A DNA stretch of 50,022 nucleotides from Paulinella micropora (Eukaryota > Cercozoa > Imbricatea > Euglyphida): contig BJOX01000039.1 in NCBI GenBank assembly GCA_009731375.1, positions 582,088-632,109 of the forward strand. Direction: 5' to 3'. The notes under the pieces were generated by a model. That model searched no databases. It had not been told where the DNA came from and was given only the letters and a program-made list of their open reading frames with translations. The position numbers and the translations under genes were made by a program. This document shows positions 26,516 to 37,391 of this stretch, piece by piece (position 1 is the first letter of the stretch; each line of letters begins with the position of its first letter).

Positions 26516-29500
26516 ATGCCTACTGTTGATGAACAGGATACGAACGGTTCCGTTCCTCCCAGACGTGAAGGTGAAGGCACACAGCCTCACAAGCCTCAAG
26601 GTAAGCACTTGCTAGTTCATCCTTCGAGAGCTAATATGATAAATGATGCGAATAGGAAGGCGAAGAAGGCGATGGAGGAGAGGAAGCCGAAACCAAAGGC
26701 TAGGTCTCCTCCTACGAAGAAGCAGCGGACCGTACCCCCGCCAAAGGACGCAACCGTCTCTGCTATAGACACGAGTACACTCGGTGTACCAGACTCTGTC
26801 CAAAAGACACTCGAGATACCGGAAGCCCCGGAGACTCAAGAAGTTAAGTTGGCGGAAAAGGGGGGAGAACGAGAAGAGGACAAGGAACTTGAGCTTAGAC
26901 TCAAAACCCTAGAACGAAAAATTCATGTGCTAGCGGCTAGTTTACATAGACCAGACGCGCTATGCTACACTGACCTCTTTTGTGAAACTTTACAAACCAC
27001 ATTAAAAGTTGGTAATGATACGATGGCGAATATTAATATTGTCGGCCAGAAGTTTTTGAATAGTCACCGGACATGGGTGGACAAAAACATTAGAAAAACA
27101 AAGGGGACCCTAAAAGGGGTAGGCAGCCGTACGGAAATTACGGGCATCGTCACATTAATTTTCAAATTGAAATCCGGTCGAGTATATCGTGCGGACCTCT
27201 ATGTTGTCCCCGATTACCACGGTTCAATCCTGCTGTCGTATGACCAATTGGCTACGATGGGGGCTGTGATCGATTGCGCCGCACGGCGGGTGATTTATGG
27301 AGTGAAGAATGGAGAGGAGGAGGATATTAATCCGATGACTGCTACTGACTCATACGAGGCTTTTGAGCTGAGTCTAGCAACGGAGAGGAAAAAGTTGGCC
27401 TTCGTACATGAGGCAACTGAAGCCTATGTACACCCCTATGTCACCGTGCCGGACGAACTGTCCTGGACCGACAAGTGGGAGACGGAGATGCAGGCGTATA
27501 CGGTTACGATTCCCGCATGGGACAAAAAGTCTATTGATGACTTAGTCGTAGCGCGTAATGAGGAGATAATATGTGTTGCGAAACAGTGCCCGTCGTTGGC
27601 CAGATTCGCAGAAGGTGGCGGGGCAGATGTCCATATTACTAATGGCTACTGTTACCATGCGAAGGTGTCAGATGAGAAGAGAGAGGCGTTTGTGCCAAGG
27701 AGGAAGGGGCGTATCCCCGATACTCCAGCGGATGACATTAAAACTTTTATCACGAACTTTTGGGGCGATGTGCCTACCTGGCCGCGCTCATTAACTGAAG
27801 TGAAAAAGTGTCTACGGACTCTATTTGAGAGTAACAAGCCGTATACTGTCATTCTGCCATACAATGAGAAGGCGATCTGGGCACAGGAGATAAGGGACCG
27901 GCTTATTGATCATCCTATACCTGTTCCTTCTCGCAAGCAACAGTTAGTGGTGGCTTGTCGACTCGGGTCTCGGGAGCAGAGCAGTGCATACAAGCAAAAG
28001 CTCAGAGCCCAGGACAAGTTGAAATTGATACCTCAAGCTTTCACATGCTTTGATGGTTTCTACACCCGTAAGGCTCCGATACAATACGCGAACCTTATTG
28101 ATATGCTTGTCGGGCTGGGTCATGATGATGAGCCGGACACAGTCACGTATGAAAGAACGGGACTAGACGATTTGTCCGAGGAAGATTTGAGTTTGGAGGA
28201 GGACTTAGCGCCCCTCAAGGAGCATAAGAAGATGTCGGAGGAAGATTTCCAAGCGGCGGCGCGGAAAATTTTAGAAGAAGGAGTGGGTTCGGAGAGAGAG
28301 AAGGCGTTTCTCAAAGCTAAGATGGAGGCGTACAGAGAAATTTTCGACCCTCCTCGGGCAGGTGGTGTAAAGTCGGATGACTTCACTGCTGTCATTTACA
28401 AGATACCGGGTGCGGAGCCATCTCCGGCACCACGGAGGGCAAATTTGAGCATACATGAGGCAAAAATAGCGGAGGAGAATGTGAGACAGTTGCTCGATGA
28501 GGACTTTATTGAGAGATCTACATCTCCAATTGTCTCTCAACCGAAAATCGTCCCTAAGCCAGGAGGAGAATGGCGCTTGACGATCAATTATGCCCGTGTG
28601 AATAAGGTGCTAGAGGAAGAGAGAAATCCTCTGCCGACCTTAGAAGAAGGCAGAAGGGTGCTGCGGAATGCTAAATTCTATTCGGTCATTGACCTTAAGA
28701 ACGGCTTCTGGCAGATACCACTGGACGAGAAATCCAGATGGCTGACTGCATTCGTTGTGGGTATGGAAATATACCAGTGGAAGGTGCTTCCAATGGGACT
28801 CAAACAGGCCCCGGGGCTCTTTCAGAAGGCGATGCAGAAGATGTTGAGCGGTCAATATGACGACCAGTCGGAGGATGGTTTTATGAGAAGGAGAGGACAG
28901 AAGGCGGGAGAATATGCATTTTGTTACATCGATGACATCATCGTATACTCTAACACAATGGAAGAGCATATCGATCACTTGTCAGATGTCTTCAGGCGCA
29001 TCGGAGCTTTTGGCCTGAAATGCAACCTAAAGAAATGTCAGCTTGCCAGGACAAGTGTGACGTATTTGGGTTACGAGATTTCTCATAATAGGGTCTCGAT
29101 ATCGCGCGAAAAGAGGGAGGAGATCATGAGTAGACAGTTGCCAAAGAATCGCACAGAGTTACACTCTTTTCTTGCGATGGCACAGTACTACAGCCAGTTC
29201 ATACCCGATTGGGGTGCAACTCGGGCTAAGCTGGAGAAGATGATTGATTTTGGAGACTTTGAGAAGTGGGATGAGGAGGCTTTGCAGGCGTTTAATACGC
29301 TCAAAGATATCATTTATAAAGATCCCAAGGACGGCGGATTAGTACTTATGATGCCCGACTTTACGAAACCGTTCGTAGTCGACACGGATGCATCTAAGTT
29401 TGCGATTGGCGCGGTGCTGCAACAGGAAGATGAGGAGAAAAAGTTGCGCCCGATCATGTTTATTAGTAGAAAGCTGTGTGCGGCGGAGCGAAATTACTGC

Positions 29501-32263
29501 ACGCGACAGAGGGAGGCGTTGGCAGTAGTATGGGCTCTCAAGAGGCTCAGAGAATACTTGTGGGGAGGACCTCTATTCACGGTTAGGACCGATCATCACA
29601 ACCTTCTTTGGTTGATGAATCATGAACAAACCGGCCGTTTGGCGCGGTGGCAAGCTTTCTTGTCATGTTTCAATTTCACGATGGTCTACTTACCGGGAAA
29701 GCGAAACGTAGTCGCTGATAGCCTTTCCAGGCTAGAGTTTCAGTCGGAGGTGTCGGCTCTCGTATCATCAGTGGAGATGATGGACCTGTCCACGGACAAG
29801 GTATACGAGGTGAGCCACATAGAGGCGATGCAGATGGCAAGAGGCGTTCGTTATGACCGCACGGGTCTACGATATAGTCCTCAAGGCCCGGAGCATGGCA
29901 TATGCTGTGAGGCGCATGTTCTCGAAGACGCTGAGTGGTCTTATGAGGCATACGAGAACGCGAAGGCGAATATAAAAGAAGAGGAGGAGACGACTGAGGT
30001 CTGTACTGAACCTCCACAGGAAAATCGAAGCGAGCTTGATGAAGACCCGGAAAGGGTAGGAGTAAGGTTGGAGGACGGTACTATTCATATCGCCTCGCCT
30101 ACCGCGTGGAGGCAGCAACAGGCGACGGATCCGGAGTTCAAGGAGCTCATAACGTTATACAAGAACCCTAATGAGCTTAAAAAGACTCCACAGATCAAAG
30201 ATCAGATGAAGGAGATGGCGTGGAGAGATGGGCTATTGTGGTACAAGGGCCAGCATGGCAAATTTGCATCACAGCCTGACAAATGGACTCTCTGGGTACC
30301 AGAGAAGTTGAGGCGCTTTATATATGTCGCAGCCCATAACTGCCCCTTACTGGCACATCCGGGTCGACAAAGAACTCATTGGTTCATAGCGAGGCGATTT
30401 TGGTGGAAAGGGATGAAGGAGGAGATAGACAGGGAAGTGGACGCATGCATCCCATGCAAAACCACAAAGACACCGCTGAAGGCGAACTTTGGCCTGATCG
30501 GTACATTCCCGTTACACGCCGGGATGTTTGAATTTTTACACATCGATCATGTGGGACCTTTCCCCGAATCGGCAGAAGGGTACAGATACCTTCTTACCGC
30601 AATAGATCGAGCCACCAATTATGTCTGGGTTGTTCCTGTTAAGGACGCTACAGGCAAGACAACTGCGGAGGCTCTGATCGATAGGATCGTCTCGCAGATC
30701 GGAGTGCCTAGAAAGATATGTTCTGATCGAGGTTCTGACTTTAATAATGAAGTCATCGACAGACTATCTAAGTACTACGGGATGAAATGGCAATATGTTA
30801 CTGCCTATAACCCGAGAGCGAATGGCAAGATCGAGCGGGTACATAGACCTCTCAAAGCCTCGCTTAAGATGTACTGTATGAAGAAGGAGAATCAGAGAGC
30901 CTGGGTGGAGGCAGCACCTTCATTTGCCTTTGCAATGAACTGTCTACCCTCATCGGCATTAGGAGGAGCCAGGAGCTCAGTCTCGCCATATCAATTGGTT
31001 TACGGCCGAGAGCCTAATATCCCAACCTCACTTCTGCATCCAAAAGACACTTGGGCAGATGAGGATGAGTTGTTCGGGATGAGACTAAGAGCGAAGATGG
31101 AGGCGGAACAAATAGTTGCGGCGCACAGGGAGGCGGAGCGCAGAAAGACTGACGCACAAGGAGTGCGACAAGCGCACTTAGATCAAGTCCGTTTCCAGGT
31201 TGGGGATATTGTACTCTTGTACCATCCTCAAGTCCCTAAGGGGGTTAGCTCTAAGCTGTTTACCCACTGGAAAGGACCATACCAGATCATGGAACAGATG
31301 GGACCTCTGAATTATAAGATCAGGGGTAGAGGGAAGGTGCAGATTGTGAATGTTCGAAGGCTGATCAAATATGACCCCTTCTTACTTGAGGATGAATCCG
31401 TTGAGGAGGCGTTGAAACGGATGAAGGAGGACTTCAAAGAGGTACCGCCTATACAGAAGGAGGATACCTTAGAGGAGGAGAATGCCTATCGGGCACCGGT
31501 CACGGAGAAGGAGGAGACCGAGAAGGAGAGTAAGGAAGACTCAAACCGCAAAAGCGCGGCGGGGACTCAGTCTAAAGCCCCCATAGTCCGCGGCGGTACG
31601 AAGGAGAAGTTCACGGAGGCGCAGAGGAGGAGAGCGCAAAACGATCTCATCTTCGACCAACCGAGGAAGGTGGCAAGGTCGACGCGAGCGACGGATGTCC
31701 ATGGAGGAGGAGGGGAGAAGGACACTAACCCGAACGCGGGTAATGTGGACATTCGACATGTGCGATGGAAGGAAGGAGAGGCGATTGCGGCCATCAAGTG
31801 GGTCCGAGACGCTTTTTATCTGTTGAGACCGGCAGAATCTCATGTTGCCGATGACACTCTCTCAGATCTTTATCTCATGCGAGCTGTGGCGGTCCCGCAG
31901 ACTACACGGGCAGCACGGACATCGAAGAGATCCTTAGCAGCAAAAACGATACAACCGGTACTCCATTTTTGGAGAAGCATGGACCCTGTTGAGGATCCAA
32001 AAGCTAGACAATATTTACCGGTGTACAAAGACGCGAAAAATCTCGAGACATGGGATGATACTATTACCCTTCGAGACAAAGACCACACTGCGTGGACTAT
32101 TCAGTCACTGCCTAGAGGAGTGCTTGACATTCCTTTTGACTTATCTTTGGGCGCCATCCCTAACAAAATATGGGACATTCTGGAGGAGTCGAAGTTTGAC
32201 TTGACTTTTGTTGGCGGCCCGCCACCTGGCAAAGGGGTTCGCGCAAGGCGACGAAGGCAGTAA
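26516..32263 (+). CDS. pol: Pol polyprotein: protease, reverse transcriptase, RNase H, integrase, long C-terminal extension
   Basis: 1915 codons from the first Met, unbroken. Protease-like region around residues 160-270 has NDTMANINIVG where DTG/DSG is expected, with the later hydrophobic block kept. RT spans about 640-880, with LPMGLKQAPGLFQKAM and catalytic YIDDI (about 804). RNase H begins at VDTDASKFAIGAVLQQ (about 955). Integrase has an H2C2 zinc finger (HNCPLLAHPG ... CIPCK, about 1275-1312), catalytic Asp in HIDHVGPFPE (about 1342), Asp in CSDRGSDFN (about 1401) and Glu in NGKIERVHR (about 1438), and a GPY/F-type module (HWKGPYQI, about 1585). After about residue 1620 comes a 300-residue extension without a chromodomain I can recognise. 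Probably made as Gag-Pol by readthrough of the upstream UGA. Confidence 0.95.
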   Translation: MPTVDEQDTNGSVPPRREGEGTQPHKPQGKHLLVHPSRANMINDANRKAKKAMEERKPKPKARSPPTKKQRTVPPPKDATVSAIDTSTLGVPDSVQKTLEIPEAPETQEVKLAEKGGEREEDKELELRLKTLERKIHVLAASLHRPDALCYTDLFCETLQTTLKVGNDTMANINIVGQKFLNSHRTWVDKNIRKTKGTLKGVGSRTEITGIVTLIFKLKSGRVYRADLYVVPDYHGSILLSYDQLATMGAVIDCAARRVIYGVKNGEEEDINPMTATDSYEAFELSLATERKKLAFVHEATEAYVHPYVTVPDELSWTDKWETEMQAYTVTIPAWDKKSIDDLVVARNEEIICVAKQCPSLARFAEGGGADVHITNGYCYHAKVSDEKREAFVPRRKGRIPDTPADDIKTFITNFWGDVPTWPRSLTEVKKCLRTLFESNKPYTVILPYNEKAIWAQEIRDRLIDHPIPVPSRKQQLVVACRLGSREQSSAYKQKLRAQDKLKLIPQAFTCFDGFYTRKAPIQYANLIDMLVGLGHDDEPDTVTYERTGLDDLSEEDLSLEEDLAPLKEHKKMSEEDFQAAARKILEEGVGSEREKAFLKAKMEAYREIFDPPRAGGVKSDDFTAVIYKIPGAEPSPAPRRANLSIHEAKIAEENVRQLLDEDFIERSTSPIVSQPKIVPKPGGEWRLTINYARVNKVLEEERNPLPTLEEGRRVLRNAKFYSVIDLKNGFWQIPLDEKSRWLTAFVVGMEIYQWKVLPMGLKQAPGLFQKAMQKMLSGQYDDQSEDGFMRRRGQKAGEYAFCYIDDIIVYSNTMEEHIDHLSDVFRRIGAFGLKCNLKKCQLARTSVTYLGYEISHNRVSISREKREEIMSRQLPKNRTELHSFLAMAQYYSQFIPDWGATRAKLEKMIDFGDFEKWDEEALQAFNTLKDIIYKDPKDGGLVLMMPDFTKPFVVDTDASKFAIGAVLQQEDEEKKLRPIMFISRKLCAAERNYCTRQREALAVVWALKRLREYLWGGPLFTVRTDHHNLLWLMNHEQTGRLARWQAFLSCFNFTMVYLPGKRNVVADSLSRLEFQSEVSALVSSVEMMDLSTDKVYEVSHIEAMQMARGVRYDRTGLRYSPQGPEHGICCEAHVLEDAEWSYEAYENAKANIKEEEETTEVCTEPPQENRSELDEDPERVGVRLEDGTIHIASPTAWRQQQATDPEFKELITLYKNPNELKKTPQIKDQMKEMAWRDGLLWYKGQHGKFASQPDKWTLWVPEKLRRFIYVAAHNCPLLAHPGRQRTHWFIARRFWWKGMKEEIDREVDACIPCKTTKTPLKANFGLIGTFPLHAGMFEFLHIDHVGPFPESAEGYRYLLTAIDRATNYVWVVPVKDATGKTTAEALIDRIVSQIGVPRKICSDRGSDFNNEVIDRLSKYYGMKWQYVTAYNPRANGKIERVHRPLKASLKMYCMKKENQRAWVEAAPSFAFAMNCLPSSALGGARSSVSPYQLVYGREPNIPTSLLHPKDTWADEDELFGMRLRAKMEAEQIVAAHREAERRKTDAQGVRQAHLDQVRFQVGDIVLLYHPQVPKGVSSKLFTHWKGPYQIMEQMGPLNYKIRGRGKVQIVNVRRLIKYDPFLLEDESVEEALKRMKEDFKEVPPIQKEDTLEEENAYRAPVTEKEETEKESKEDSNRKSAAGTQSKAPIVRGGTKEKFTEAQRRRAQNDLIFDQPRKVARSTRATDVHGGGGEKDTNPNAGNVDIRHVRWKEGEAIAAIKWVRDAFYLLRPAESHVADDTLSDLYLMRAVAVPQTTRAARTSKRSLAAKTIQPVLHFWRSMDPVEDPKARQYLPVYKDAKNLETWDDTITLRDKDHTAWTIQSLPRGVLDIPFDLSLGAIPNKIWDILEESKFDLTFVGGPPPGKGVRARRRRQ

Positions 32264-33058
32264 GTGACATTTTTTTCTTTTATCACGCGTCGGACATTGA
32301 AAGCTGCATGTGGATTAATCTCATAGTGCCCATGTCAGATCATGTCTTATTAAAATGTTTTTATACCATTGTTGTTACTTGGCATTTTTATCGCAACATA
32401 TGAGTGCGAGGGTCAATCGGCAAATGGATACGACACCGTATAAGGGGATCGCTTGTGAGTTTAGCGATGGTGTTCCTGGTACGACCCTGCTTCAAGTATC
32501 CAGGGTGATGTTCTCAAAAAATGTTCTCATAGTAGACATATTAAATTTTTTTCTTTGGATATACTTAATATCGTCATACCAGCACGGTCCGTCTCTACTT
32601 GTGTCGGCATATCGCATGGTCGGGCTCACTCACCCCGGCTTTGGATATAGTTATTAGGTCTGGCCCCCTAGTACTATATTAAGGTAACCGATTGAATACA
32701 AGGGTATGTTATTAAAAGACAATGTATTTACTGATCGGAAGTGTTTTTGGAGAAGGAGAAAAATTATAACGCTGCTTTTATTGCAATAGTAATACTATTT
32801 GTTCTTGACATACTGCCTCAGAATTAAGTTACGGGGGGGACAACAAGTGTGGAAGGAGGAGTTTTTATTTACAAAAACGAGGCTGGAGATTTATAGTTGA
32901 CTCGTGTCTGGCGTATGCGTTTTATATATCCACTGCACCGTCTATCCGTGGGTTAATGCACTTAGTTGCGACACCCCGTAGCGTTTGTGCAGAAAAGAAA
33001 TCAGCAATTATATGACGAAAATATTGCATATTTCCGTCATAAAAACGGGAAGGTGTAC
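32264..33058 (+). other. Retrotransposon 3' untranslated region
   Basis: About 795 bases with no supported gene. Polypurine-tract candidates are AAAAACGGGAAGG directly before the LTR (33041-33053) and ACGGGGGGGACAACAAG near 32831; the first is better placed. Confidence 0.6.
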
Positions 33059-33640
<582 letters not shown>

Positions 33641-33649
33641 GGAGATATA

Positions 33650-35107
33650 TTCTTTTCACAGACAACTGGTGATTATCAATATTTCTTATTTACTCTAAAT
33701 ACTGCTACAAGTGGAACCGCGAACCAAAGAGGTTATGTATTCACGAATGCAGCATTTGATGTAAAAGGAGCAGGTCTTTATATTTCAAAACTTTTGGATA
33801 ATAAAAGTGCTTCATTTGGCATCGTCCGTTTTAACAATGCTGGTGGTATGCGGTTCTATGGTGCTTTGGATATGAATTCAAACAACATAACAAGTGCTGG
33901 AACAACTTGATAACAGGAACAACAATTACTTCAACTGCTGGCATGACTACAACAACATTAACAACGAGTGATAATATAGTAGTCGGAGCGGGTAAAAAAA
34001 TATTTGTAGATAGATCGGCGAATGCTAATAATAAATTAGTTTTATATGATAATGGAACAGGTTCAAACAACTGCTTTTTATGGATTTGGTATTGCTAGTG
34101 GTATATTAATATACAATGTTGATGCTTCGGGGTCAAGACACGTATTTTATTATGGAGGCACAACTGAATTATTAAGAATTAACGATACAACAATTACTGC
34201 TTCAAAGACATTTACTCTTCCAACAACATCCAGCGGTTATTTGACACTAAGACAAAGACCAGTTTATACTTACGACCCGCAAATATTTATGAAATCGGGA
34301 GGATATTCAAATTATGGAGTAATCTGCGCCTCTAATGGAATTCTCCATGCTTGGACTACTTCAAACTCTACAGGCGAGCCTTCTTGTAGTTATAATTATG
34401 TTCCGCTTAACGGAGCTTGGACAAACTCGTCGGACAGGAGGCTAAAACCAGATATTAAGACATTAGACTGCGGGGACTGTTGTGAGAAATTAATGAAAAT
34501 AAATTGTTGTTCATATTATTTGAAAACGGACAAAAAGAAAGAAAAAAAGAACCACGGATTTATAGCGGATGAAGTTAAAAAAATATTTCCTGAATTTGTA
34601 TCTGAAAGCGGAATAAAAGCAGACGATGGAGATGGCTACCTTAAAGGCATAACATATACAGACTTTATACCAACATTGGTTAGTGCTTTTCAACATCTAA
34701 CGGAAAAGGTGATTAATTTAGAAAAAGAAAATAAAACTTACTTAATATACTACAAGACCAAGCAAATCAATTGGCAGAAATCCGAGCAGTCGTTTTCCCT
34801 AATGCCCAACAATAATACAACTAGACTTCACAGACCACCACCTATTATGGATATGGATGGCGAACTAACTCCCGAATTAAAGTCTCGTGTTCTTGAAGTA
34901 GAACTAAAGACTGGGGGAAAAAAAGTAGAGCACGAATTGGAAGATAACTGGAATTGTTGTTGTATAAAAAATAGACCAACCAACAGCCGACTTATTAAAT
35001 ACTTATTTCAAATAGGTATCATTATCGCCATTATAACCCTTTGTATCGTAAGGCTATCTAACCCGATGTCAGTTGTGAAACTGGAAACATTTATGTCGGG
35101 CTTATAA
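33650..35107 (+). pseudogene. Viral fibre-like protein with peptidase S74 (intramolecular chaperone) domain and C-terminal membrane segment
   Basis: Frames joined in order: a beta-rich Gly/Ser/Thr/Asn-rich shaft (33650-33908), a second part (33907-34075), and the long frame 34046-35107. The last has the S74 signature SSDRRLKPDIKTLD (about 34420) and HGFIADEVKKIFPEF (about 34550), as in phage endosialidase chaperones and in MyRF proteins. After the S74 domain comes a coiled-coil-like stretch and a hydrophobic helix, FQIGIIIAIITLCIV (about 35005-35050), a probable transmembrane segment. The S74 domain normally trimerises the protein and then cleaves itself off. Two frame changes (near 33905 and 34075) and a missing 5' end show it is inactive. 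Confidence 0.8.
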
Positions 35108-35158
35108 GTTTATTAATAGGGATTGTGCTCCCTAGTCCATCTTCGAGCAAAAAGTAAA

Positions 35159-35731
35159 TTAAATGTCAAACACTGATAAACCAAGCATATTATCATAATT
35201 TCGGATTTTATATGTTTCTGAATGTTATCTTTTCTAATACTTCGTCCACATGAACATTGAATTATTGCTGAATTTTGCAACCTATTTTTTTCAAGAAGAC
35301 TTTCCTTATTTTTTTCATAATATTCATTTTGCTTTTCTGTTATGTATTCTTTATTTTCATCTCTCCAGATTTTGTTTATATGCTTAAAATAATCTTTTTT
35401 TCTTGACGATATTCATTTTTTGTTCGTCCAGCAATATTTGTATTGACACATTTTTCTGTTTTTCTAATCCATTCTCCTTCTTGCTTTCTTAAATGACTTA
35501 CATTATCACACGGATAATCTTCAAGTAATCAATGTAAGGACCTTCATATTGTAATATTTCAAAACTACTTATGTTATTAAATTTGCCATCTTTATATTGT
35601 CTATAGTTTTTTCTATGAGTTCCCATTCGTTGAGCCAATGTCTGTGTAGTTGAACCAATATATATTTGGTCTGTCTGATGAGACCTAATTGCATAAATTT
35701 TACCTTTCTTACAATCTCCAACTCGTGGCAT
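35159..35731 (-). pseudogene. GIY-YIG endonuclease with coiled-coil and zinc-binding tail
   Basis: Start ATG 35731. The N-terminal frame has GKIYAIRSHQTDQIYIGST, the GIY-YIG core, then LAQRMGTHRKNYRQYKDGK with the expected Arg. After frame changes near 35525 and again near 35405 and 35180 the reading continues through WIRKTEK, a Glu/Lys/Asn-rich helix (EYITEKQNEYYEKNKE) and CSCGRSIRKDNIQKHIKSE, a CxC/HxxxH-type tail common in viral homing-type nucleases. About 190 codons in all. Inactive because of the frameshifts. Confidence 0.8.
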
Positions 35732-35795
35732 ATTGTTTGTTATTCTTTGTTATTATTATATATCGTTATATTTAAATCATAAATTATCGCCTTCT

Positions 35796-36047
35796 TCAAG
35801 TAAGAAATGAACATTCATACAAATGTATTTTATACCATGAACTATCGCCGGCACAGATTAACGGCAGGGCTTCATCAAAACTCACACACCAGTCGCTCAT
35901 TGGTTTATAAGAGCATTTGAATTTAGTTTCTATTCCTTGCTTTATACAATAAGCACACGCATCTCGCTTTGTTTGATTTACTCTGCTATAAAAGTCACAG
36001 GCTGTCCGACCTAACACAGAGCATACAAATAATAATATTAATAACAT
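35796..36047 (-). CDS. Small secreted Cys-rich protein
   Basis: 83 codons, undamaged. The N-terminus MLLILLFVCSVLGRTA is a signal peptide; the mature part has eight Cys, fitting disulphide pairing in a secreted or virion-surface protein. Divergent from the gene at 36074 with 26 bases between starts, sharing an AT-rich promoter. No family is recognised. Confidence 0.65.
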   Translation of the reverse strand: MLLILLFVCSVLGRTACDFYSRVNQTKRDACAYCIKQGIETKFKCSYKPMSDWCVSFDEALPLICAGDSSWYKIHLYECSFLT

Positions 36048-36057
36048 TTTTTATATT

Positions 36058-36067
36058 ATATATTATA
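36058..36067 (-). promoter_or_regulatory. TATAATATAT element in a divergent viral promoter
   Basis: On the minus strand it lies about 11 bases before ATG 36047. The same 10-mer occurs upstream of three plus-strand viral genes. Confidence 0.5.
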
Positions 36068-36073
36068 TAATTT

Positions 36074-36430
36074 ATGAGTGAGTTCAAATACCAAAAGACT
36101 ATTTTTCTGAGCAATGACTTTGTGGGGAGCAAAACATTTAATAAAAATATTCAAATGTCATTCACACCAACTAAAATGAATGTTAAGTTTATTCATTATA
36201 CAAACGACCAATCAGAGACAAAAAGAATTCTTTATATGGACAGAATTGGAATTATTGGCACATTTGCAGATAGTAATATAGCAAACATTTCAAACCTCAG
36301 CTATAATTTAGGTGTCGTCGGATGGTCAGACGGACAATATACATTTAAAGTCCTTGAAACTGACAGCGGAAATATTGATGCAGGAAATTTAGCGGGAAGA
36401 ATTGTTGTGTGTTTGGAATTCTTAGCTTAA
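36074..36430 (+). CDS. Small PLV protein of unknown function
   Basis: 118 codons, undamaged, beta-rich by appearance (TKRILYMDRIGIIGTF, GQYTFKVLETD) and without Cys-rich or membrane features except one Cys near the end. It sits upstream of the packaging ATPase. Size and composition would suit a small virion protein, but this is inferred. Confidence 0.65.
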   Translation: MSEFKYQKTIFLSNDFVGSKTFNKNIQMSFTPTKMNVKFIHYTNDQSETKRILYMDRIGIIGTFADSNIANISNLSYNLGVVGWSDGQYTFKVLETDSGNIDAGNLAGRIVVCLEFLA

Positions 36431-36483
36431 CTGGCAGATTGTTGCGGATTTATCCGCAACGAATTTCTTGCTTAATATATACG

Positions 36484-37304
36484 ATGCAGAAAATCAATAA
36501 TGTCAAGGTGAAGCCAGTGAAGCAGGATAGAAACGGAAACAAAAAAGCCAAGGGCTACAAGTTATTTGATGAAGTCTATGCCAATATATTTCTGCTTGCC
36601 CGTAAGAAGAGCGGTAAAACGACAGCACTCTTTGAAATACTGAAACGGACAACAGACAGAAAAACCCGTATTGTCATTATCGCTTCAACGATACACAAGG
36701 ACTACATTTATAAAGCAATGGTAAAGCACTTTATGAACAGGGGAAACCCAATGGCAATATATACCTTTCTTAAATCAGATGGTGTGAATGTCATTGATTA
36801 TGAACTTGACAAACTGAACAGACATGACGAGCAACACGAAGGCGAAATTAAACAGGTCGATAAAGAACCGATGGAGAAACCGCAATTTTTATACTTTGGA
36901 AAAGAAAAGAAACAGAACGCCGCGGAGGCACCAAAAGAACGACCAAGTGAGTATATTTCGCCAGAGGTTGTTTTTGTTTTGGACGATTTAGGAAGTGGAT
37001 TAAGAGATAAGTCCGTAAGTGATTTGTTAAAAAAGAACAGACACTATAAAAGTAGGTGATTATGTCAAGCCAGTATCTGAACGACCTACGGCCAGAAGCC
37101 ATTAAGCAGTTAGATTATTTATTAATCTTTCCGGGTCAGTCTCAAGACAAAATGGAACTCGTGTTTAAGCATTTAGACCTATCTTTCAGCTTTGATTACT
37201 TTCTTCAAAAATATCACGAGGCTACAAAGGAGAGATTTAATTTTCTTTATGTCTCAAGTGTTGATAATGAGTTACGTAAGAATTTTGATTATCGCTTGCG
37301 ATAA
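36484..37304 (+). pseudogene. Packaging ATPase (A32/FtsK-HerA type), frameshifted
   Basis: From ATG 36484 a basic N-terminus leads to a Walker A-like loop, FLLARKKSGKTTALFE (first Gly replaced by Ala), a strand RIVIIAST, and Walker B VVFVLDDLGSG near 36975. TGA at about 37057 ends this frame; one base out of phase the protein continues as MSSQYLNDLRPEAIKQ (the sensor-like block after Walker B) to TAA-type end at 37304. One lost base near AGTAGGTGATT explains this. About 274 codons, normal for PLV ATPases, which pump DNA into the capsid. Inactive as read. Confidence 0.85.
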
Positions 37305-37391
37305 TCAGTTAGGTGTTTATGAAACACCAAAAACTTTAATTTTCTTCTTAAATAAAAAATATCTTATAAATAATTATTTTTTATATATTAT

